Source of the DNA: Paracoccus isoporae
GTDB taxonomy: Bacteria; Pseudomonadota; Alphaproteobacteria; Rhodobacterales; Rhodobacteraceae
Length of the DNA: 64,000 nt
NCBI RefSeq assembly: GCF_900101865.1
Contig: NZ_FNAH01000009.1
Coordinates: 56,524-120,523, forward strand
Direction of reading: 5' to 3'
The translations under genes were made by a program, and so were the position numbers. The notes under the pieces were generated by a model. It worked only from the letters and a program-made list of their open reading frames with translations. It had not been told where the DNA came from and made no database searches. Positions 27,782 to 37,314 of the stretch are shown here, piece after piece (within the stretch, counting starts at the first letter, position 1; every line of letters begins with the position of its first letter).

Positions 27782-28629
27782 CCGCCATCCTCGCCTTCGA
27801 TCCCGGTCACCTCAATCAGGTGATCCATCGCAAAGGCCGGATCGGTGCAGCCCGCATCGCCGACAAGCTGTGCGGGGACCCCGGCCACGGTCTTGCAGGG
27901 CGGCACGTCCTGCAAGACGACCGAGCCCGCCGCGATCCGGCTGCACCGCCCGACGGTGATATTGCCCAAAACCTTCGCGCCCGCCCCGATCAGCACGCCA
28001 TTGCCGATCTTGGGATGCCGGTCGCCATCGGCCTTGCCGGTCCCGCCAAGCGTCACCGAATGCAGCATCGAGACATTGTCACCGACCACCGCGGTCTCCC
28101 CGATCACGATGGAATGGGCATGATCCATCATCACCCCCTGTCCGACCCGTGCTGCGGGGTGAATATCCACCCCGAACGCTTCCGAGCAGCGCATCTGCAC
28201 GAAATAGGCCATGTCGCGGCGTCCCTCGGTCCACAGCCAATGCCCGATCCGGTAGGCCTGCAACGCCTGGAACCCCTTGAAGAACAGCAGCGGCTGGATC
28301 ATCCGGTGCGTGGCCGGGTCACGCTCGTAAACGGCACGCAGATCGGCCTCGGCGGCGGAGACCAACTCGGGGCGCTGCGCATAGGCGGAATCCGCGATTT
28401 CGCGCAGAAGCTGCTCGGACATCTCGCCCGAATTCAGCTTCAGCGCGAAGCGATAGGCCAGGGCGGATTGCAGGTTGTCGTGATGCAGCAGCCCGCCATG
28501 GATCAGCGCCCCCAGAAGCGGCTCGGTCTGGATCGCCGCGCGCGCCTCGGTGCAGATCTGCGCCCATAATGCCACGCCGGACAGCGGCGCAGACGCGGCA
28601 GCGGGTTGGGGTGTCGCGGGACGGTTCAT
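27778..28629 (-). CDS. cysE: Serine O-acetyltransferase
   Basis: 283 residues. It transfers acetyl from acetyl-CoA to serine, the first step of cysteine synthesis. The N-terminal helical domain is followed by a left-handed beta helix with GVDIHPAARVGQGVMMDHAHSIVIGETAVVG and GGTGKADGDRHPKIG, the CysE signature. The start follows AAAGGAGA. It is the next minus-strand gene after the GTA cluster, 53 bases downstream of the DUF2793 stop. Confidence 0.95.
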   Translation of the reverse strand: MNRPATPQPAAASAPLSGVALWAQICTEARAAIQTEPLLGALIHGGLLHHDNLQSALAYRFALKLNSGEMSEQLLREIADSAYAQRPELVSAAEADLRAVYERDPATHRMIQPLLFFKGFQALQAYRIGHWLWTEGRRDMAYFVQMRCSEAFGVDIHPAARVGQGVMMDHAHSIVIGETAVVGDNVSMLHSVTLGGTGKADGDRHPKIGNGVLIGAGAKVLGNITVGRCSRIAAGSVVLQDVPPCKTVAGVPAQLVGDAGCTDPAFAMDHLIEVTGIEGEDGG

Positions 28630-28682
28630 GGCGGTCTCCTTTTGACGTCAAGCTACCGCAATGCCGCGCCATGCGAAACCCG

Positions 28683-29396
28683 TCAGCGCGGCAATGTCAG
28701 CTCCAGCCAATGCGCGGCGATGCGCAGCCGCCCCCCGGCAAAGGCGCCCCCGGTCGCGCTCAGCATGATCGGCGCGGGCGACCAGTAGGTAAAGGGCTGC
28801 GACAGCATCCCCCGCGCCCAGCTTCCCGCCGGAAGGCCCAGGCCCGATCCGAACCGGTCGAACGCGCCATCCGTCCCCATCTGCCAGCCGCTGAGCGAGC
28901 CGGTGATCGCCTCCGTCACCCGCGCGGTCACCCCGATGACCATGCCCGCCGCAGGCAGGACCAGCGAGGTGGTCATGCGCGCGCCGGCAGCGATCTCGAC
29001 TTCGGCCTCGGCGGTGCGGGCGGCAAGCGCCGATCCGAACCCGCCAAGCGTCACCGCCCCGGCGACCCAGTCTCCGCCGTCATGGATGGCGGTGACCCCG
29101 CGATCGGCGATGAAGCCGCGCATCCCGGCCTGCGGCCTGGTGAACACCCAGCCGCCGTTCGACGCGACGGCGATCTGACCCGCCTGGCCGGCCCAGTCCC
29201 CGCCCGCGCCCTCCGGCACGCCGTAGCAGGCGCCGTCGGCCACCGCCTCCGGCGGCTGGGGCCGGGTCACGCTCACCAGCACCAGATTGACCAGCCCGTC
29301 AAGCCGCGCCATCGCCTCGTTCACGGTGACATGTTTCTGCGCCTGCGCCGCCTGCAATAGCGGCAGGGACAGGCGCGATGTGGTGTCGTTGCTCAT
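28683..29396 (-). CDS. DUF2793 protein at the end of the GTA operon
   Basis: 237 residues: MSNDTTSRLSLPLLQAAQAQKHVTVNEAMARLDGLV is the DUF2793 signature found in alphaproteobacterial phages and GTA loci. The C-terminal half (SGWQMGTDGAFDRFGSGLGLP, YWSPAPIMLSATGG) looks like a beta-rich tail-fibre or spike domain. The start overlaps the g15 stop by one base (TGATG), so it is coupled. A tail-tip role is inference from position. Confidence 0.85.
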   Translation of the reverse strand: MSNDTTSRLSLPLLQAAQAQKHVTVNEAMARLDGLVNLVLVSVTRPQPPEAVADGACYGVPEGAGGDWAGQAGQIAVASNGGWVFTRPQAGMRGFIADRGVTAIHDGGDWVAGAVTLGGFGSALAARTAEAEVEIAAGARMTTSLVLPAAGMVIGVTARVTEAITGSLSGWQMGTDGAFDRFGSGLGLPAGSWARGMLSQPFTYWSPAPIMLSATGGAFAGGRLRIAAHWLELTLPR

Positions 29397-32300
29397 CAGA
29401 AGCTCCTCTTGACGAAAGATCCATGCCCGTAGCGGTCCGAGATCTGCGCAACCCGCACGACCAACCCGCCCTGCCCGGCGGCAGCGGCCATCTCCGCCGG
29501 CAGATCCAGCCAGGGCCGGTCGCAGGTGAAATCGCGCAGCGCGCCCCCGGTCTCGACCCGGACCAGATATTCCTCCCGCGTCTCCCCCAGCGGCACCTCG
29601 GCCAGATCCCAGCGGTCCCCGTTCACCCGCGTCCGCCGCACCCAGCTCAGCCGCGCGCCATCCAGCCGCAGATGGCAGGGCGCATAGGGGCGCAACCCGG
29701 CCCCGAAGCTCTGCGTGCTGCGCAACCGGTAACGCGGATCATCCGCCGGGCGCGATGCAGGCCCGATCCGCCAGTGCCGCATCAGCCCCAGCTCCTCCGG
29801 CGCCATGTCCAGTTGCCTGACCGCCCCGTCCAGCACCACCACCAGCGAGCCCGCGGGCCAAACCGCCGGGATCAGCGCATCGGTGCCGAACTGCCCGCGA
29901 AGCCGCTCGCGCAGCGACCACAGGCCCGGCGAAAGCGGCTCGGCACGGGCGAATTGCAGGATCTCCCAGCCATTTGCCGTGCCGTCGCCGATCGCGATCA
30001 GGTTCGCGCCACGCAGCAGCCGCTCCATCGCCACGCCAGACAGCCCGCCCGAGGCAAATCGCACCCGCAGACCCGCGCCCCGGTCGATCAGCCCATGCCG
30101 CGCGCGGCGAAGCGGGCTCTCCGTCAGCCCGACCATCGCGCCCCGCGGCAGCACCCGGTTCAGGCGGAAATCGCTGTCCCGGCTGGCCGATCCATATATC
30201 GCGACCGAGCCGGGCCAGGGGGTGGCCGCCACCGCGATATGGGGCGCATGCGGCACCTCGCTTCCGGCCATCAGCGGCAAATCCAGGATCACCGGCCAGA
30301 CCGGCATCGGCGGGCGGTAGCGCGGCACGGCGAGGCCCCCCTCCATGTGGTCGGCGGGGCGATAGATCCCCGGCTCGGTCAGCACCGCCTCGACGGTGAT
30401 CGCGCCGGCCCGCTCCACCCGGTCGATGCGCCAGCGGCGCGCAGCGTCATCGCCGCGCCGGCGCAGCGACACCACGTCGCCCGGCCCGAGCCCCGCGCGC
30501 GACGGCGGCAGGGCAAACCGGATCGTCTCCCGTCCCAGCCGCGCCTCGGCCAGCCAGCGTTCGGCAACCGCCCGCGCCTCCGGTACGGTCAGCAGCAGCG
30601 GCATCTCGCTGTCCGTCACCGCCGCCACGCCGTCACCCGGCATCGCCGCCTCGACGGTCGAAGGGGCATAGCCCCCAGCCGCCAGATGGGTCAGCCGGAC
30701 CCGCCCGCCGATCTCGGCCTCGGCGGCGCGCGCGGTGTCGTGTGCACCCTCCGCGCCCTCGGCCAGATCATCCTCGGTCAGCTCGGCAGCGATGCGGGCG
30801 TCGCGCATCCGGAAGACCAGCCTGCCATCGCGCTCCACCGCATCGAAACCGTAGGCCAGCATCAGCGGCTGAAGGCTGGCCCGCGGCGTATCCACCGCCC
30901 CGGAGACATAGCCGCGCACCACCCCGGACAGCCCGCTGACATCGGCACCCCGCAGCCCCGCCGCATGGCACAGATCCGCCACCACCGCCCCCAGCGGCAC
31001 CGCGCCCGCCCGCCCGTTCAGCCAATGCCCCCGGTCCCAGGCCGGTCCGTCCGACCACAGATCGTCGCGGCCGGGAAAGGCCGGATAGGGCCGCGCATCC
31101 CAGCACCAGACATGCGCCCGCGCCATGTCCACCATCCGCCCGCCATAAAGCCCCACCGGATTATGCGCCGGGTCGCCCCAATAGCGGGTCATCGCCGCCA
31201 CATAGGCCGCCTGCACCGCATCGTCGCGCCGCCCGGTCGAATAATGCGGCAGGCGCGATTCCGAGCTCATCGCGTCCAGGAACTTGTTGGGCTGGTTGGT
31301 CCCCTTGTCGAGCGCCGCGCACCCCATCTCGGTGAACCAGATCGGCTTGGAGCGCGGCACCCAGGCGGTGGGCGTCGCCATCCGCGCGCCCCCGATCCGC
31401 TCGTGATGGCTCCGCCCCCACCAATTCGCCAGATCCTTGTAGCGCCAGACCCAGGGCTCGCCATGCGCCCCATCGGTGATCGGCGTGCGGATCTGCGCCG
31501 CGCGATGGGCGGGATCGGCGTAGTACCAGTCATACCCCTCGCCCCCCGCGACATTCGCCTCCAGATAGCCGGGCGCGTCGATCCGGCCCCAATGCGCGTC
31601 GGCGTGATCCTCGCCCTCGCGCCAATCCGACAGCGGCATGTAATTGTCGATGCCGATGAAATCGACATTTCTGTCGGCCCAGAGCGGGTCGAGATTGTAG
31701 AACGCCTCGCCCCCGCCGGGGTGATAGCCGAAATATTCCGACCAGTCGGCAGCATAGCTGATCTTCACCCCGGGCCCCAGGATCGCGCGTACATCCGCCG
31801 CGAGCCGGCGCAACTCCTCGACCGCCACGAAATGATCGCCCGGCCCGCGAAGCTGGGTCAGCCCGCGCATCTCCGATCCGATCAGAAACGCGTCAATCCC
31901 GCCCGCCACGGCACAGAGATGCGCGTAATGCAGGATGAAACGGCGATAGGACCATTCCTCCGGCCCGTCATAATGCACCTCCTCACCCTCGACCCGGAAA
32001 TCCCCGCGCGCCGCCTGGCCAAAGAACCGCCGCACCGCCGCGCTGTTCTGGGCCGTGCCATCGGGCGAGCCGTCACGCCCCGGCGCGATCTCGGCGGTGA
32101 TCCGGCCCCGCCACGGCATCACCGGCTGATCTGCCGCGCCCGTCCAGGGATCGGTCCGGCCATTCCCGGCCAGCTGCTCCATCAGGATGAACGGATAGAA
32201 CACCGCCCTGCGCCCCGAGGCGGCGATCGCGCGCAGCGCCTCGATGACCGAGGCATCGGCGGGTGTGCCGCCATAAATCGGCCGATCATTCACCCGCGCC

Positions 32301-33256
32301 ACCTCCTGCGCTGCCTCGCGCGCGATGCCGCCCGCGCGCCACGCCATCTCGGCGCCGTCGCGGCTCCCATCCTCGACCTTCGGGCGCAATCGGCACTGCC
32401 CCACGCGCAGATCATCCCCGAACCAGGACACGATCAGCGAGACCGAGCCGACACGCGGCAATTCGCGTCCCAGACTGTCCATCGACGCCGCGAAATCCGT
32501 CGCGGCCAGCGGCGTCGCACTGTTGGCCGCCTGCCGCGCGCCCAGCCCCAGATCATAGCTGACCGGGGTGGTCGCCAGCGAATACTCCCCGGTGCCGGGG
32601 ATCAGCGCCACCGCCTCCACCAGCCGCGACAGCCCGCCGCCCGAGCGCGCCTCGCGCGTCACCTCGAAGCTCAGCTGCGGCAGCCGGTTGCCCCAGCGGT
32701 CCAGCTCCAGCTCCTCCAGCACGACATAGGCGGTGCCGCGATAGGCCGGCGCGGCCTCGCCCTCATGCGCGACGATGCAGGGATCGGCAAGCTGCGCCTC
32801 ACCACCGTGATAGACCCGCATGTTCAGATCGCCGGGCGGAATCTCCTCGCCATCGGCCCAGACCCGCCCGACGCCCAGGATCGGCCCTTCGCACAGCGCC
32901 AGCGCGAAGCTGAGTCGATAGGAGATCTGCGTCACCCGTGGCCCCGCCCCCTTGCCGCCGCCCTGCCGCGATGAGGTCTCGGTCAAGGGTCCGGCCCAGA
33001 TCACATGCCCCGGCAGCCGCATCTGCCCCCAGAGCCGCGCAATCGGCGCGCCCTCGCCCGCGCCCTGAAGCCGCAGCCGGTCGATCCGGCCCGTCTCCAC
33101 CGCCTGCGCGCCGACCCCCAGCAGGCGCTGATCGATGACCCGCCCGACCGTCGCGCCGACCGCGCGGCCGATCACCGCGCCGCCCAGCCCCAGCACAGTT
33201 CCACCGACCCCCGCACCCAGCGAGGCACCAGCCGCGGATAACAGGATCGTCGCCAT
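29396..33256 (-). CDS. orfg15: GTA g15: host-interaction / baseplate megaprotein
   Basis: 1286 residues, the largest gene in the cluster. The N terminus is hydrophobic and glycine-rich (AAGASLGAGVGGTVLGLGG). Around residues 430-750 lies the GTA TIM-barrel-like domain (GGIDAFLIGSEMRGLTQLRG, IDNYMPLSDWREGEDHADA, WFTEMGCAALDKGTNQPN). The C-terminal part matches the Rcc01698-like phage tail-hub region. It belongs to the tail tip of RcGTA and contacts the recipient cell. A 1198-codon open frame on the opposite strand is a codon-bias shadow. Confidence 0.93.
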   Translation of the reverse strand: MATILLSAAGASLGAGVGGTVLGLGGAVIGRAVGATVGRVIDQRLLGVGAQAVETGRIDRLRLQGAGEGAPIARLWGQMRLPGHVIWAGPLTETSSRQGGGKGAGPRVTQISYRLSFALALCEGPILGVGRVWADGEEIPPGDLNMRVYHGGEAQLADPCIVAHEGEAAPAYRGTAYVVLEELELDRWGNRLPQLSFEVTREARSGGGLSRLVEAVALIPGTGEYSLATTPVSYDLGLGARQAANSATPLAATDFAASMDSLGRELPRVGSVSLIVSWFGDDLRVGQCRLRPKVEDGSRDGAEMAWRAGGIAREAAQEVARVNDRPIYGGTPADASVIEALRAIAASGRRAVFYPFILMEQLAGNGRTDPWTGAADQPVMPWRGRITAEIAPGRDGSPDGTAQNSAAVRRFFGQAARGDFRVEGEEVHYDGPEEWSYRRFILHYAHLCAVAGGIDAFLIGSEMRGLTQLRGPGDHFVAVEELRRLAADVRAILGPGVKISYAADWSEYFGYHPGGGEAFYNLDPLWADRNVDFIGIDNYMPLSDWREGEDHADAHWGRIDAPGYLEANVAGGEGYDWYYADPAHRAAQIRTPITDGAHGEPWVWRYKDLANWWGRSHHERIGGARMATPTAWVPRSKPIWFTEMGCAALDKGTNQPNKFLDAMSSESRLPHYSTGRRDDAVQAAYVAAMTRYWGDPAHNPVGLYGGRMVDMARAHVWCWDARPYPAFPGRDDLWSDGPAWDRGHWLNGRAGAVPLGAVVADLCHAAGLRGADVSGLSGVVRGYVSGAVDTPRASLQPLMLAYGFDAVERDGRLVFRMRDARIAAELTEDDLAEGAEGAHDTARAAEAEIGGRVRLTHLAAGGYAPSTVEAAMPGDGVAAVTDSEMPLLLTVPEARAVAERWLAEARLGRETIRFALPPSRAGLGPGDVVSLRRRGDDAARRWRIDRVERAGAITVEAVLTEPGIYRPADHMEGGLAVPRYRPPMPVWPVILDLPLMAGSEVPHAPHIAVAATPWPGSVAIYGSASRDSDFRLNRVLPRGAMVGLTESPLRRARHGLIDRGAGLRVRFASGGLSGVAMERLLRGANLIAIGDGTANGWEILQFARAEPLSPGLWSLRERLRGQFGTDALIPAVWPAGSLVVVLDGAVRQLDMAPEELGLMRHWRIGPASRPADDPRYRLRSTQSFGAGLRPYAPCHLRLDGARLSWVRRTRVNGDRWDLAEVPLGETREEYLVRVETGGALRDFTCDRPWLDLPAEMAAAAGQGGLVVRVAQISDRYGHGSFVKRSF

Positions 33257-33267
33257 GAGGACTCCTT

Positions 33268-33702
33268 TCAGTCGGGAAAGCGGAACCGCGCCGCGATCCG
33301 CCGCCGCCAGGGCGCGGAAAGCGGGCTTTCCACGACGCCGTGCCGGTCATAGGCATGAATGAACGCGGGCGCGGCCCCGATGGCGGAGACCACGCCCAGA
33401 TGTTTCGCGACCCCGCCCGGCCGCATCCGGAACAGCAGCACATCGGCCGCCCTCATCGGACCCGGCGCGGGCAACAGATGACGCGCGGCCCCGGACAACA
33501 GAGTCTCGTCCCCGCTATATTCGCCCCAATCCGGGGTGTAGTTCGGTGCCGCCTCCGGCTCATCGCCATAAAGCCCGCGCCAGATCCCCCGGATCAGCCC
33601 TAGGCAATCGCAGCCCGTCCCGCGACGGGAGGCCTGATGCTGATAAGGCGTGCCGATCCAGCCCCGCGCAAGGCGCAGGATCTCGGCCTCGCGCGGGGTC
33701 AT
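33268..33702 (-). CDS. orfg14: GTA g14: NlpC/P60 cell-wall peptidase
   Basis: 144 residues of the NlpC/P60 cysteine peptidase fold. The active-site Cys is in GTGCDCLGLIRG (C33) and the His in VAKHLGVVSAIG. In RcGTA this tail component breaches the recipient peptidoglycan. The start at 33702 overlaps g13 by four bases. Upstream open frame to 33945 is antisense noise. Confidence 0.92.
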   Translation of the reverse strand: MTPREAEILRLARGWIGTPYQHQASRRGTGCDCLGLIRGIWRGLYGDEPEAAPNYTPDWGEYSGDETLLSGAARHLLPAPGPMRAADVLLFRMRPGGVAKHLGVVSAIGAAPAFIHAYDRHGVVESPLSAPWRRRIAARFRFPD

Positions 33703-34595
33703 GCGCCCGCCCCCGCCTCTCCCGGCTCGGGGTCTTCGGCGGGCTGAAAGCTGGGCTGCGCCTCCGCCCGCCGCGGCTGCGGCGCGCCGGGCGCCAGCAG
33801 CCAGTCCTCCTGCGGCAGATGCGGAAACCCGCGGAAATTGGCGAAATTGCCGAATTTCAACCGGCACTGTGATGCGGATTTGTCGCAGCCCACCTCCAGC
33901 CTGACGGCGTCCCCCGGCGAAGGCAGGATCCCCGGCGCCGCCCACAGATCGACCTCGCGCCGCCCCTCGGGCCGGGCGCGGTCATTCTTGATATGCCCCG
34001 CGATCCCCGACGCCGCGCCGGAGGTGATGCGCAGCGTGCCGCGCTCGAACCAGCGGTCGTCACGGCCATGCAGCCCCGACAGAACCAGCCGCGCGCCAGA
34101 GACCTGCTCGATCCGCGCCTCGCCCGACAGCCCCGGCCGCGACAGATCGGCCTTGCAGGCGCCATCGCCCAGCACCGCGCTGCATCGCGGGTGATAGACC
34201 CGGCCCACCGGCCGGTTCAGCGCCTCGGACAGGCCGCGCAGCTCGGCGCGGAAGGCCCCGCCCGCCCGCGTCACCTCGCCCAGCGAGCCGCGAAACACCA
34301 GCCGATGCGCGGCCGGATCGGCCCAATCCACCTCCCACAGCCGTATCTCCGCCCCATCCCAGCGTCCGGCGATGATGTCGGCCTCGTCGATCGCCGCGTC
34401 GCTCAGCGCGCCGATGGCCTCGCTGTTATCCACCGCGAGCCCGGCCCCCTGCACCACCGCCTGCGCCTCCATCCCCGCCTGCGGCCGGAAACTGATCCCC
34501 GCGAAGGACAGCGCCGTATCGTGATCGGTGAAGCCCAGCACCACCCCGTCCGCCCGCGTCACCGCCCAGGCCCGCGCCAATGTCGTGACCGTCAT
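33699..34595 (-). CDS. orfg13: GTA g13: DUF2163 baseplate hub protein
   Basis: 298 residues. Opening LARAWAVTRADGVVLGFTDHDTALSFAGISFRP is the DUF2163 signature. The C-terminal domain (VGCDKSASQCRLKFGNFANFRGFPHLP) has Cys residues that in RcGTA bind an iron-sulfur cluster in the hub. The extra Pro/Glu-rich tail is variable. Overlaps both g12 and g14 by four bases, so it is translationally coupled. Confidence 0.92.
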   Translation of the reverse strand: MTVTTLARAWAVTRADGVVLGFTDHDTALSFAGISFRPQAGMEAQAVVQGAGLAVDNSEAIGALSDAAIDEADIIAGRWDGAEIRLWEVDWADPAAHRLVFRGSLGEVTRAGGAFRAELRGLSEALNRPVGRVYHPRCSAVLGDGACKADLSRPGLSGEARIEQVSGARLVLSGLHGRDDRWFERGTLRITSGAASGIAGHIKNDRARPEGRREVDLWAAPGILPSPGDAVRLEVGCDKSASQCRLKFGNFANFRGFPHLPQEDWLLAPGAPQPRRAEAQPSFQPAEDPEPGEAGAGA

Positions 34596-35221
34596 ATCCG
34601 CAGCTCCACCACCGGCACCTGCGGCATGTCGCCCGCCTGGAACGAGGCCACCGAGACCGCGATCCGGTCCGTGTCGAACCGCACCGGCACATCGAACTCG
34701 AATCCCGCCGTAACCGCTGCATCCTGCCCCGGCGGCTCGCTCAGCGTCACGATGCCGGTGGCCGTATCAACGCGGTAATCCGGCCCCTCGCGCAGCTCGA
34801 TGCCGCCCACCCCGACCCGCACCGTGCCCTCGACCGGCTTGGCGATCGGGCGCAGATAGGCCGCCGGTCCCGAGGCATAGCGCCGCCGCAGCCGGAACTG
34901 CGTGCGCGCCCCGTCGCCATGGCCAATGACCTGGTCGCGGAACTCCGGCGCGCCGCTTGGTGCGCAGCTCTTGAAATCCGCCCAGTCCTTCCAGCGGAAC
35001 CCGTGCAACTGCCCGCCCCGCGCCTCGAAAAACGCGATCAGCGCGGCGATGTCGTCCAGCGAGCGCAGCCCGATCCCGGCATCGTAATGGCGCCGCGAAT
35101 GCGCCCAGGGGGTGTTGCGCTCCTCATGCCCGCTGCTCAGCGCGACGATCTCGGTGCGCCGCTCCGGCCCGCCGACCGAGCCGAAGGACAGATTGGCTGG
35201 AAATCGGATCTCGTGGAACAT
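34592..35221 (-). CDS. orfg12: GTA g12: DUF2460 distal tail protein
   Basis: 209 residues. MFHEIRFPANLSFGSVGGPERRTEIVALSSGHEERNTPWAHSRR is the DUF2460 signature; the rest (GFRWKDWADFKSC) is equally conserved. In RcGTA it forms the distal-tail ring joining tube and hub. The stop overlaps g13 by four bases. Starts 10 bases downstream of g11. Confidence 0.93.
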   Translation of the reverse strand: MFHEIRFPANLSFGSVGGPERRTEIVALSSGHEERNTPWAHSRRHYDAGIGLRSLDDIAALIAFFEARGGQLHGFRWKDWADFKSCAPSGAPEFRDQVIGHGDGARTQFRLRRRYASGPAAYLRPIAKPVEGTVRVGVGGIELREGPDYRVDTATGIVTLSEPPGQDAAVTAGFEFDVPVRFDTDRIAVSVASFQAGDMPQVPVVELRI

Positions 35222-35230
35222 GGCTATACC

Positions 35231-35923
35231 TCACAGGTTGCGCTGCCCGCGCGCGAGCGCCCGGCCCATGTGCGCAGCAATCTGGCTCTGGCTGCGGGCG
35301 AACCCGGCCACGTCGGGGGTGTTGACGGTGATCGAGACATTCACCGGCCGCGCCGCGGCGCCACCGCCCGTCGCGGCCACGCCCAACCGTCCATCCGCGC
35401 CGCGCGACAGCGGCATGATCGCCTCCGGCCCGGCCTCCCCCATCAGCCCGACACCGCCGCGCATGGGAAACCGGGTGGGGCTGGTGACAATCCCTCCTTT
35501 CGCGAAAGCCGCGACCCGACCCTGCGAGAATGCGGCACCGGCGGCGAAAGGCGTGGCCCCCTGCTGCGCCGCCGCCGGCATCGCCCCCGACATGAGCTGG
35601 TTCACGCCCTGCGCCAGAACCCCCGCCAGGGCCTGCTTCACCAGTTTGGTGGCAATCCCATAGGCGGTATCGGCCATGCCGCGCGCCACCCCGCCCATCG
35701 CATCGCGCAGGCTCAGCCCGTCCAGCACCATTCCGTCGAAGGCCCGACCCAAGGCGCTGCGGATGCCGCGGGCGAAGCCGTCAACCTCGCGCCCGGTCAG
35801 CCACATCTGCTTCTGCATCCGGCCCAGCTCCGCCGTGAAGGCCGCGGTCATCCGGGCCGCCTTGTCGATCTGCCCGTCCGGGTCATCCTGCCGCCCCGTG
35901 TCCGGCATCACCCTGTCCGTCAT
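35231..35923 (-). CDS. orfg11: GTA g11: short tape-measure-like protein
   Basis: About 230 residues. The central segment (ALAGVLAQGVNQLMSGAMPAAAQQGATPFAAGAAFSQG) and FAKGGIVTSPTRFPMRGGVGLMGEAGPEAIMPL match phage tape-measure C-terminal repeats. It sets the tail length in the particle. The start is uncertain: ATGs lie at 35923, 35932 and 35953. I prefer 35923, since GGCGGGGG is about eight bases upstream of it. It overlaps the 3' end of g10.1. Confidence 0.85.
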   Translation of the reverse strand: MTDRVMPDTGRQDDPDGQIDKAARMTAAFTAELGRMQKQMWLTGREVDGFARGIRSALGRAFDGMVLDGLSLRDAMGGVARGMADTAYGIATKLVKQALAGVLAQGVNQLMSGAMPAAAQQGATPFAAGAAFSQGRVAAFAKGGIVTSPTRFPMRGGVGLMGEAGPEAIMPLSRGADGRLGVAATGGGAAARPVNVSITVNTPDVAGFARSQSQIAAHMGRALARGQRNL

Positions 35924-36158
35924 CGTCATCATCCCCCGCCATTGCATGTTCATCCGGCCAGTCCCGCGCCAGCGCCGCCAGCCGCGCCCGCGTCATCGGC
36001 CTGCCGCCCGGCGCCGTGCCCAGCATCAGCGCCAGCTCGGCCGGGGTCAGCGCCCAGAACTGGTCCGGCGTCAGCCGCAAATGCCGCATCCCGGCGCGCA
36101 TCAGCCCCGGCCAGTCCAGCCCAGCCTGCCCCGCCCGCTCCGCCGCCACCCGGCTCAC
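35883..36158 (-). CDS. GTA g10.1: tail assembly chaperone
   Basis: 91 residues. GLMRAGMRHLRLTPDQFWALTPAELALMLG is the conserved core of the small GTA/phage tail-assembly chaperone. The C terminus is Asp/Gly-rich (AGDDDDDGQGDAGHGAAG) and runs into the start of g11, an extension beyond the usual end. Overlaps g10 by four bases. A short gene that is easily missed. Confidence 0.85.
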   Translation of the reverse strand: MSRVAAERAGQAGLDWPGLMRAGMRHLRLTPDQFWALTPAELALMLGTAPGGRPMTRARLAALARDWPDEHAMAGDDDDDGQGDAGHGAAG

Positions 36159-36469
36159 TCCGGCAGCGCGAAGGCCAGGTGCAGCAGCCGCGCCGCCGCC
36201 TGCGCAGCACCCACCGGCCCGCCGCCGATCTCGACCCGCATCAGCACGGCCCGGTCCCCGTTCCAGCCCGCCCCGCGCAGCCCGGCCACCAGCACCGCCA
36301 GCACATCCGCGGCCGAGAACCGCCCCGCCTCGAACCGCTCGGCGAGCGCGATCAGCGACGCGGCCTGCAATTCCGCCTCCAGCTCGGCCAATGCCCCCAG
36401 CGTCAGCCGCGCCGGATGGGCCACGCCGTCCAGCGTGACCTCGACCTCTCCGCGCATCGGATTGGCCAT
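36155..36469 (-). CDS. orfg10: GTA g10: gene transfer agent family protein
   Basis: About 104 residues. MANPMRGEVEVTLDGVAHPARLTLGALAELEAELQAASL matches the GTA gp10/tail-assembly family (GTA_gp10). The ATG at 36469 is preferred; a GTG lies one codon upstream. The start overlaps the g9 stop (GTGATG region). Cytoplasmic tail-assembly factor by comparison to phage. Confidence 0.88.
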   Translation of the reverse strand: MANPMRGEVEVTLDGVAHPARLTLGALAELEAELQAASLIALAERFEAGRFSAADVLAVLVAGLRGAGWNGDRAVLMRVEIGGGPVGAAQAAARLLHLAFALPE

Positions 36470-36882
36470 CACAGCGCCACGAAGCTCAGCGCCCCGGCAC
36501 TGGCCAGCGCCAGCTCATAGGTCGCCTCGCCATTATGGCTGCCGGCATATTCCAGCGCGGTGATCTGGAAAGGTCCCTCGACAATGCCGAAATCGGGGAT
36601 GATGATCTGGCAGCGCGGCACCTCGCCGTCGAAGAAGACCTGCCGCGCACGCCCATCCGTCGCCGCGTCGCGGAACACGCCCGAGCCCGACAGCGCGGCC
36701 GAGCGCACCCCGGCCCCGCCAAGCAGCTCGCGCCAGCCGCCCTGGCTCTCCAGGCTGGTCACATCGACCGTCTCGGCGTTGAAGGACAGCCGCGTGGCGC
36801 GCAGCCCGGCCACCGTCTCGAACTGTCCCGCACCGCTCATATCCATCTTGATCAGCAGATCGCGTCCGTTTTGAACCGTCAT
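36469..36882 (-). CDS. orfg9: GTA g9: major tail tube protein (TP901-1 family)
   Basis: 137 residues. MTVQNGRDLLIKMDMSGAGQFETVAGLRATRLSFNAETVDVTSLES is the TP901-1/phi13 major tail protein motif. It is the structural ring of the RcGTA tail tube. Followed directly by g10. Confidence 0.93.
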   Translation of the reverse strand: MTVQNGRDLLIKMDMSGAGQFETVAGLRATRLSFNAETVDVTSLESQGGWRELLGGAGVRSAALSGSGVFRDAATDGRARQVFFDGEVPRCQIIIPDFGIVEGPFQITALEYAGSHNGEATYELALASAGALSFVAL

Positions 36883-36894
36883 GTCACTTTCTCC

Positions 36895-37314
36895 TCAGAT
36901 CAGGTCCACCAGCGCCCGGAAGGTCAGATCGACCCGCCGCTCGGCGCTGTGCTCCACCCGCGTCGCGCGGGCCTTCAGAAACCACAAACCGGCCAGACGG
37001 CCGCGCTCCATCGCCAGATCGGCATCCTCCAGCGCGGCGCTGACCGCCATCGCGGCCCGCTTGACCGCGTCAAACCCGGTCGCCGCATCCCGCCCGGCCA
37101 GGACCGAGACGGTGAAATCATGGCGCGACACCGTGCCGGAGCTGTCGGCCGTCCCGCTCACCTCCTCGGGCCCGATCGCGATATGAACGCCACCCGGCGG
37201 CGCGATGGGCAGCGCGTCGAACACCGCGTCCCCCACCAGCGCGGCCAGTTCCGCGTCGTCGCGCAATTTCCGATAGACGGCCGCCTGCAGCGCCGCCGAG
37301 ACGCGATAGCTCAT
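36895..37314 (-). CDS. orfg8: GTA g8: DUF3168 tail terminator
   Basis: 139 residues. AALQAAVYRKLRDDAELAALVGDAVFDALPIAPPGGVHIAIG is the DUF3168 signature of phage tail completion/terminator proteins. The start at 37314 overlaps the g7 stop by four bases. It caps the tail tube and joins it to the connector. Confidence 0.92.
   Translation of the reverse strand: MSYRVSAALQAAVYRKLRDDAELAALVGDAVFDALPIAPPGGVHIAIGPEEVSGTADSSGTVSRHDFTVSVLAGRDAATGFDAVKRAAMAVSAALEDADLAMERGRLAGLWFLKARATRVEHSAERRVDLTFRALVDLI

Noticed and set aside
29378..32974. 1198-codon open frame on the plus strand opposite g15
   Set aside because: It is the complement of the well-supported g15 frame; the high third-position GC keeps the opposite frame open. 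Its translation is Arg/Pro/His-rich and matches no family.
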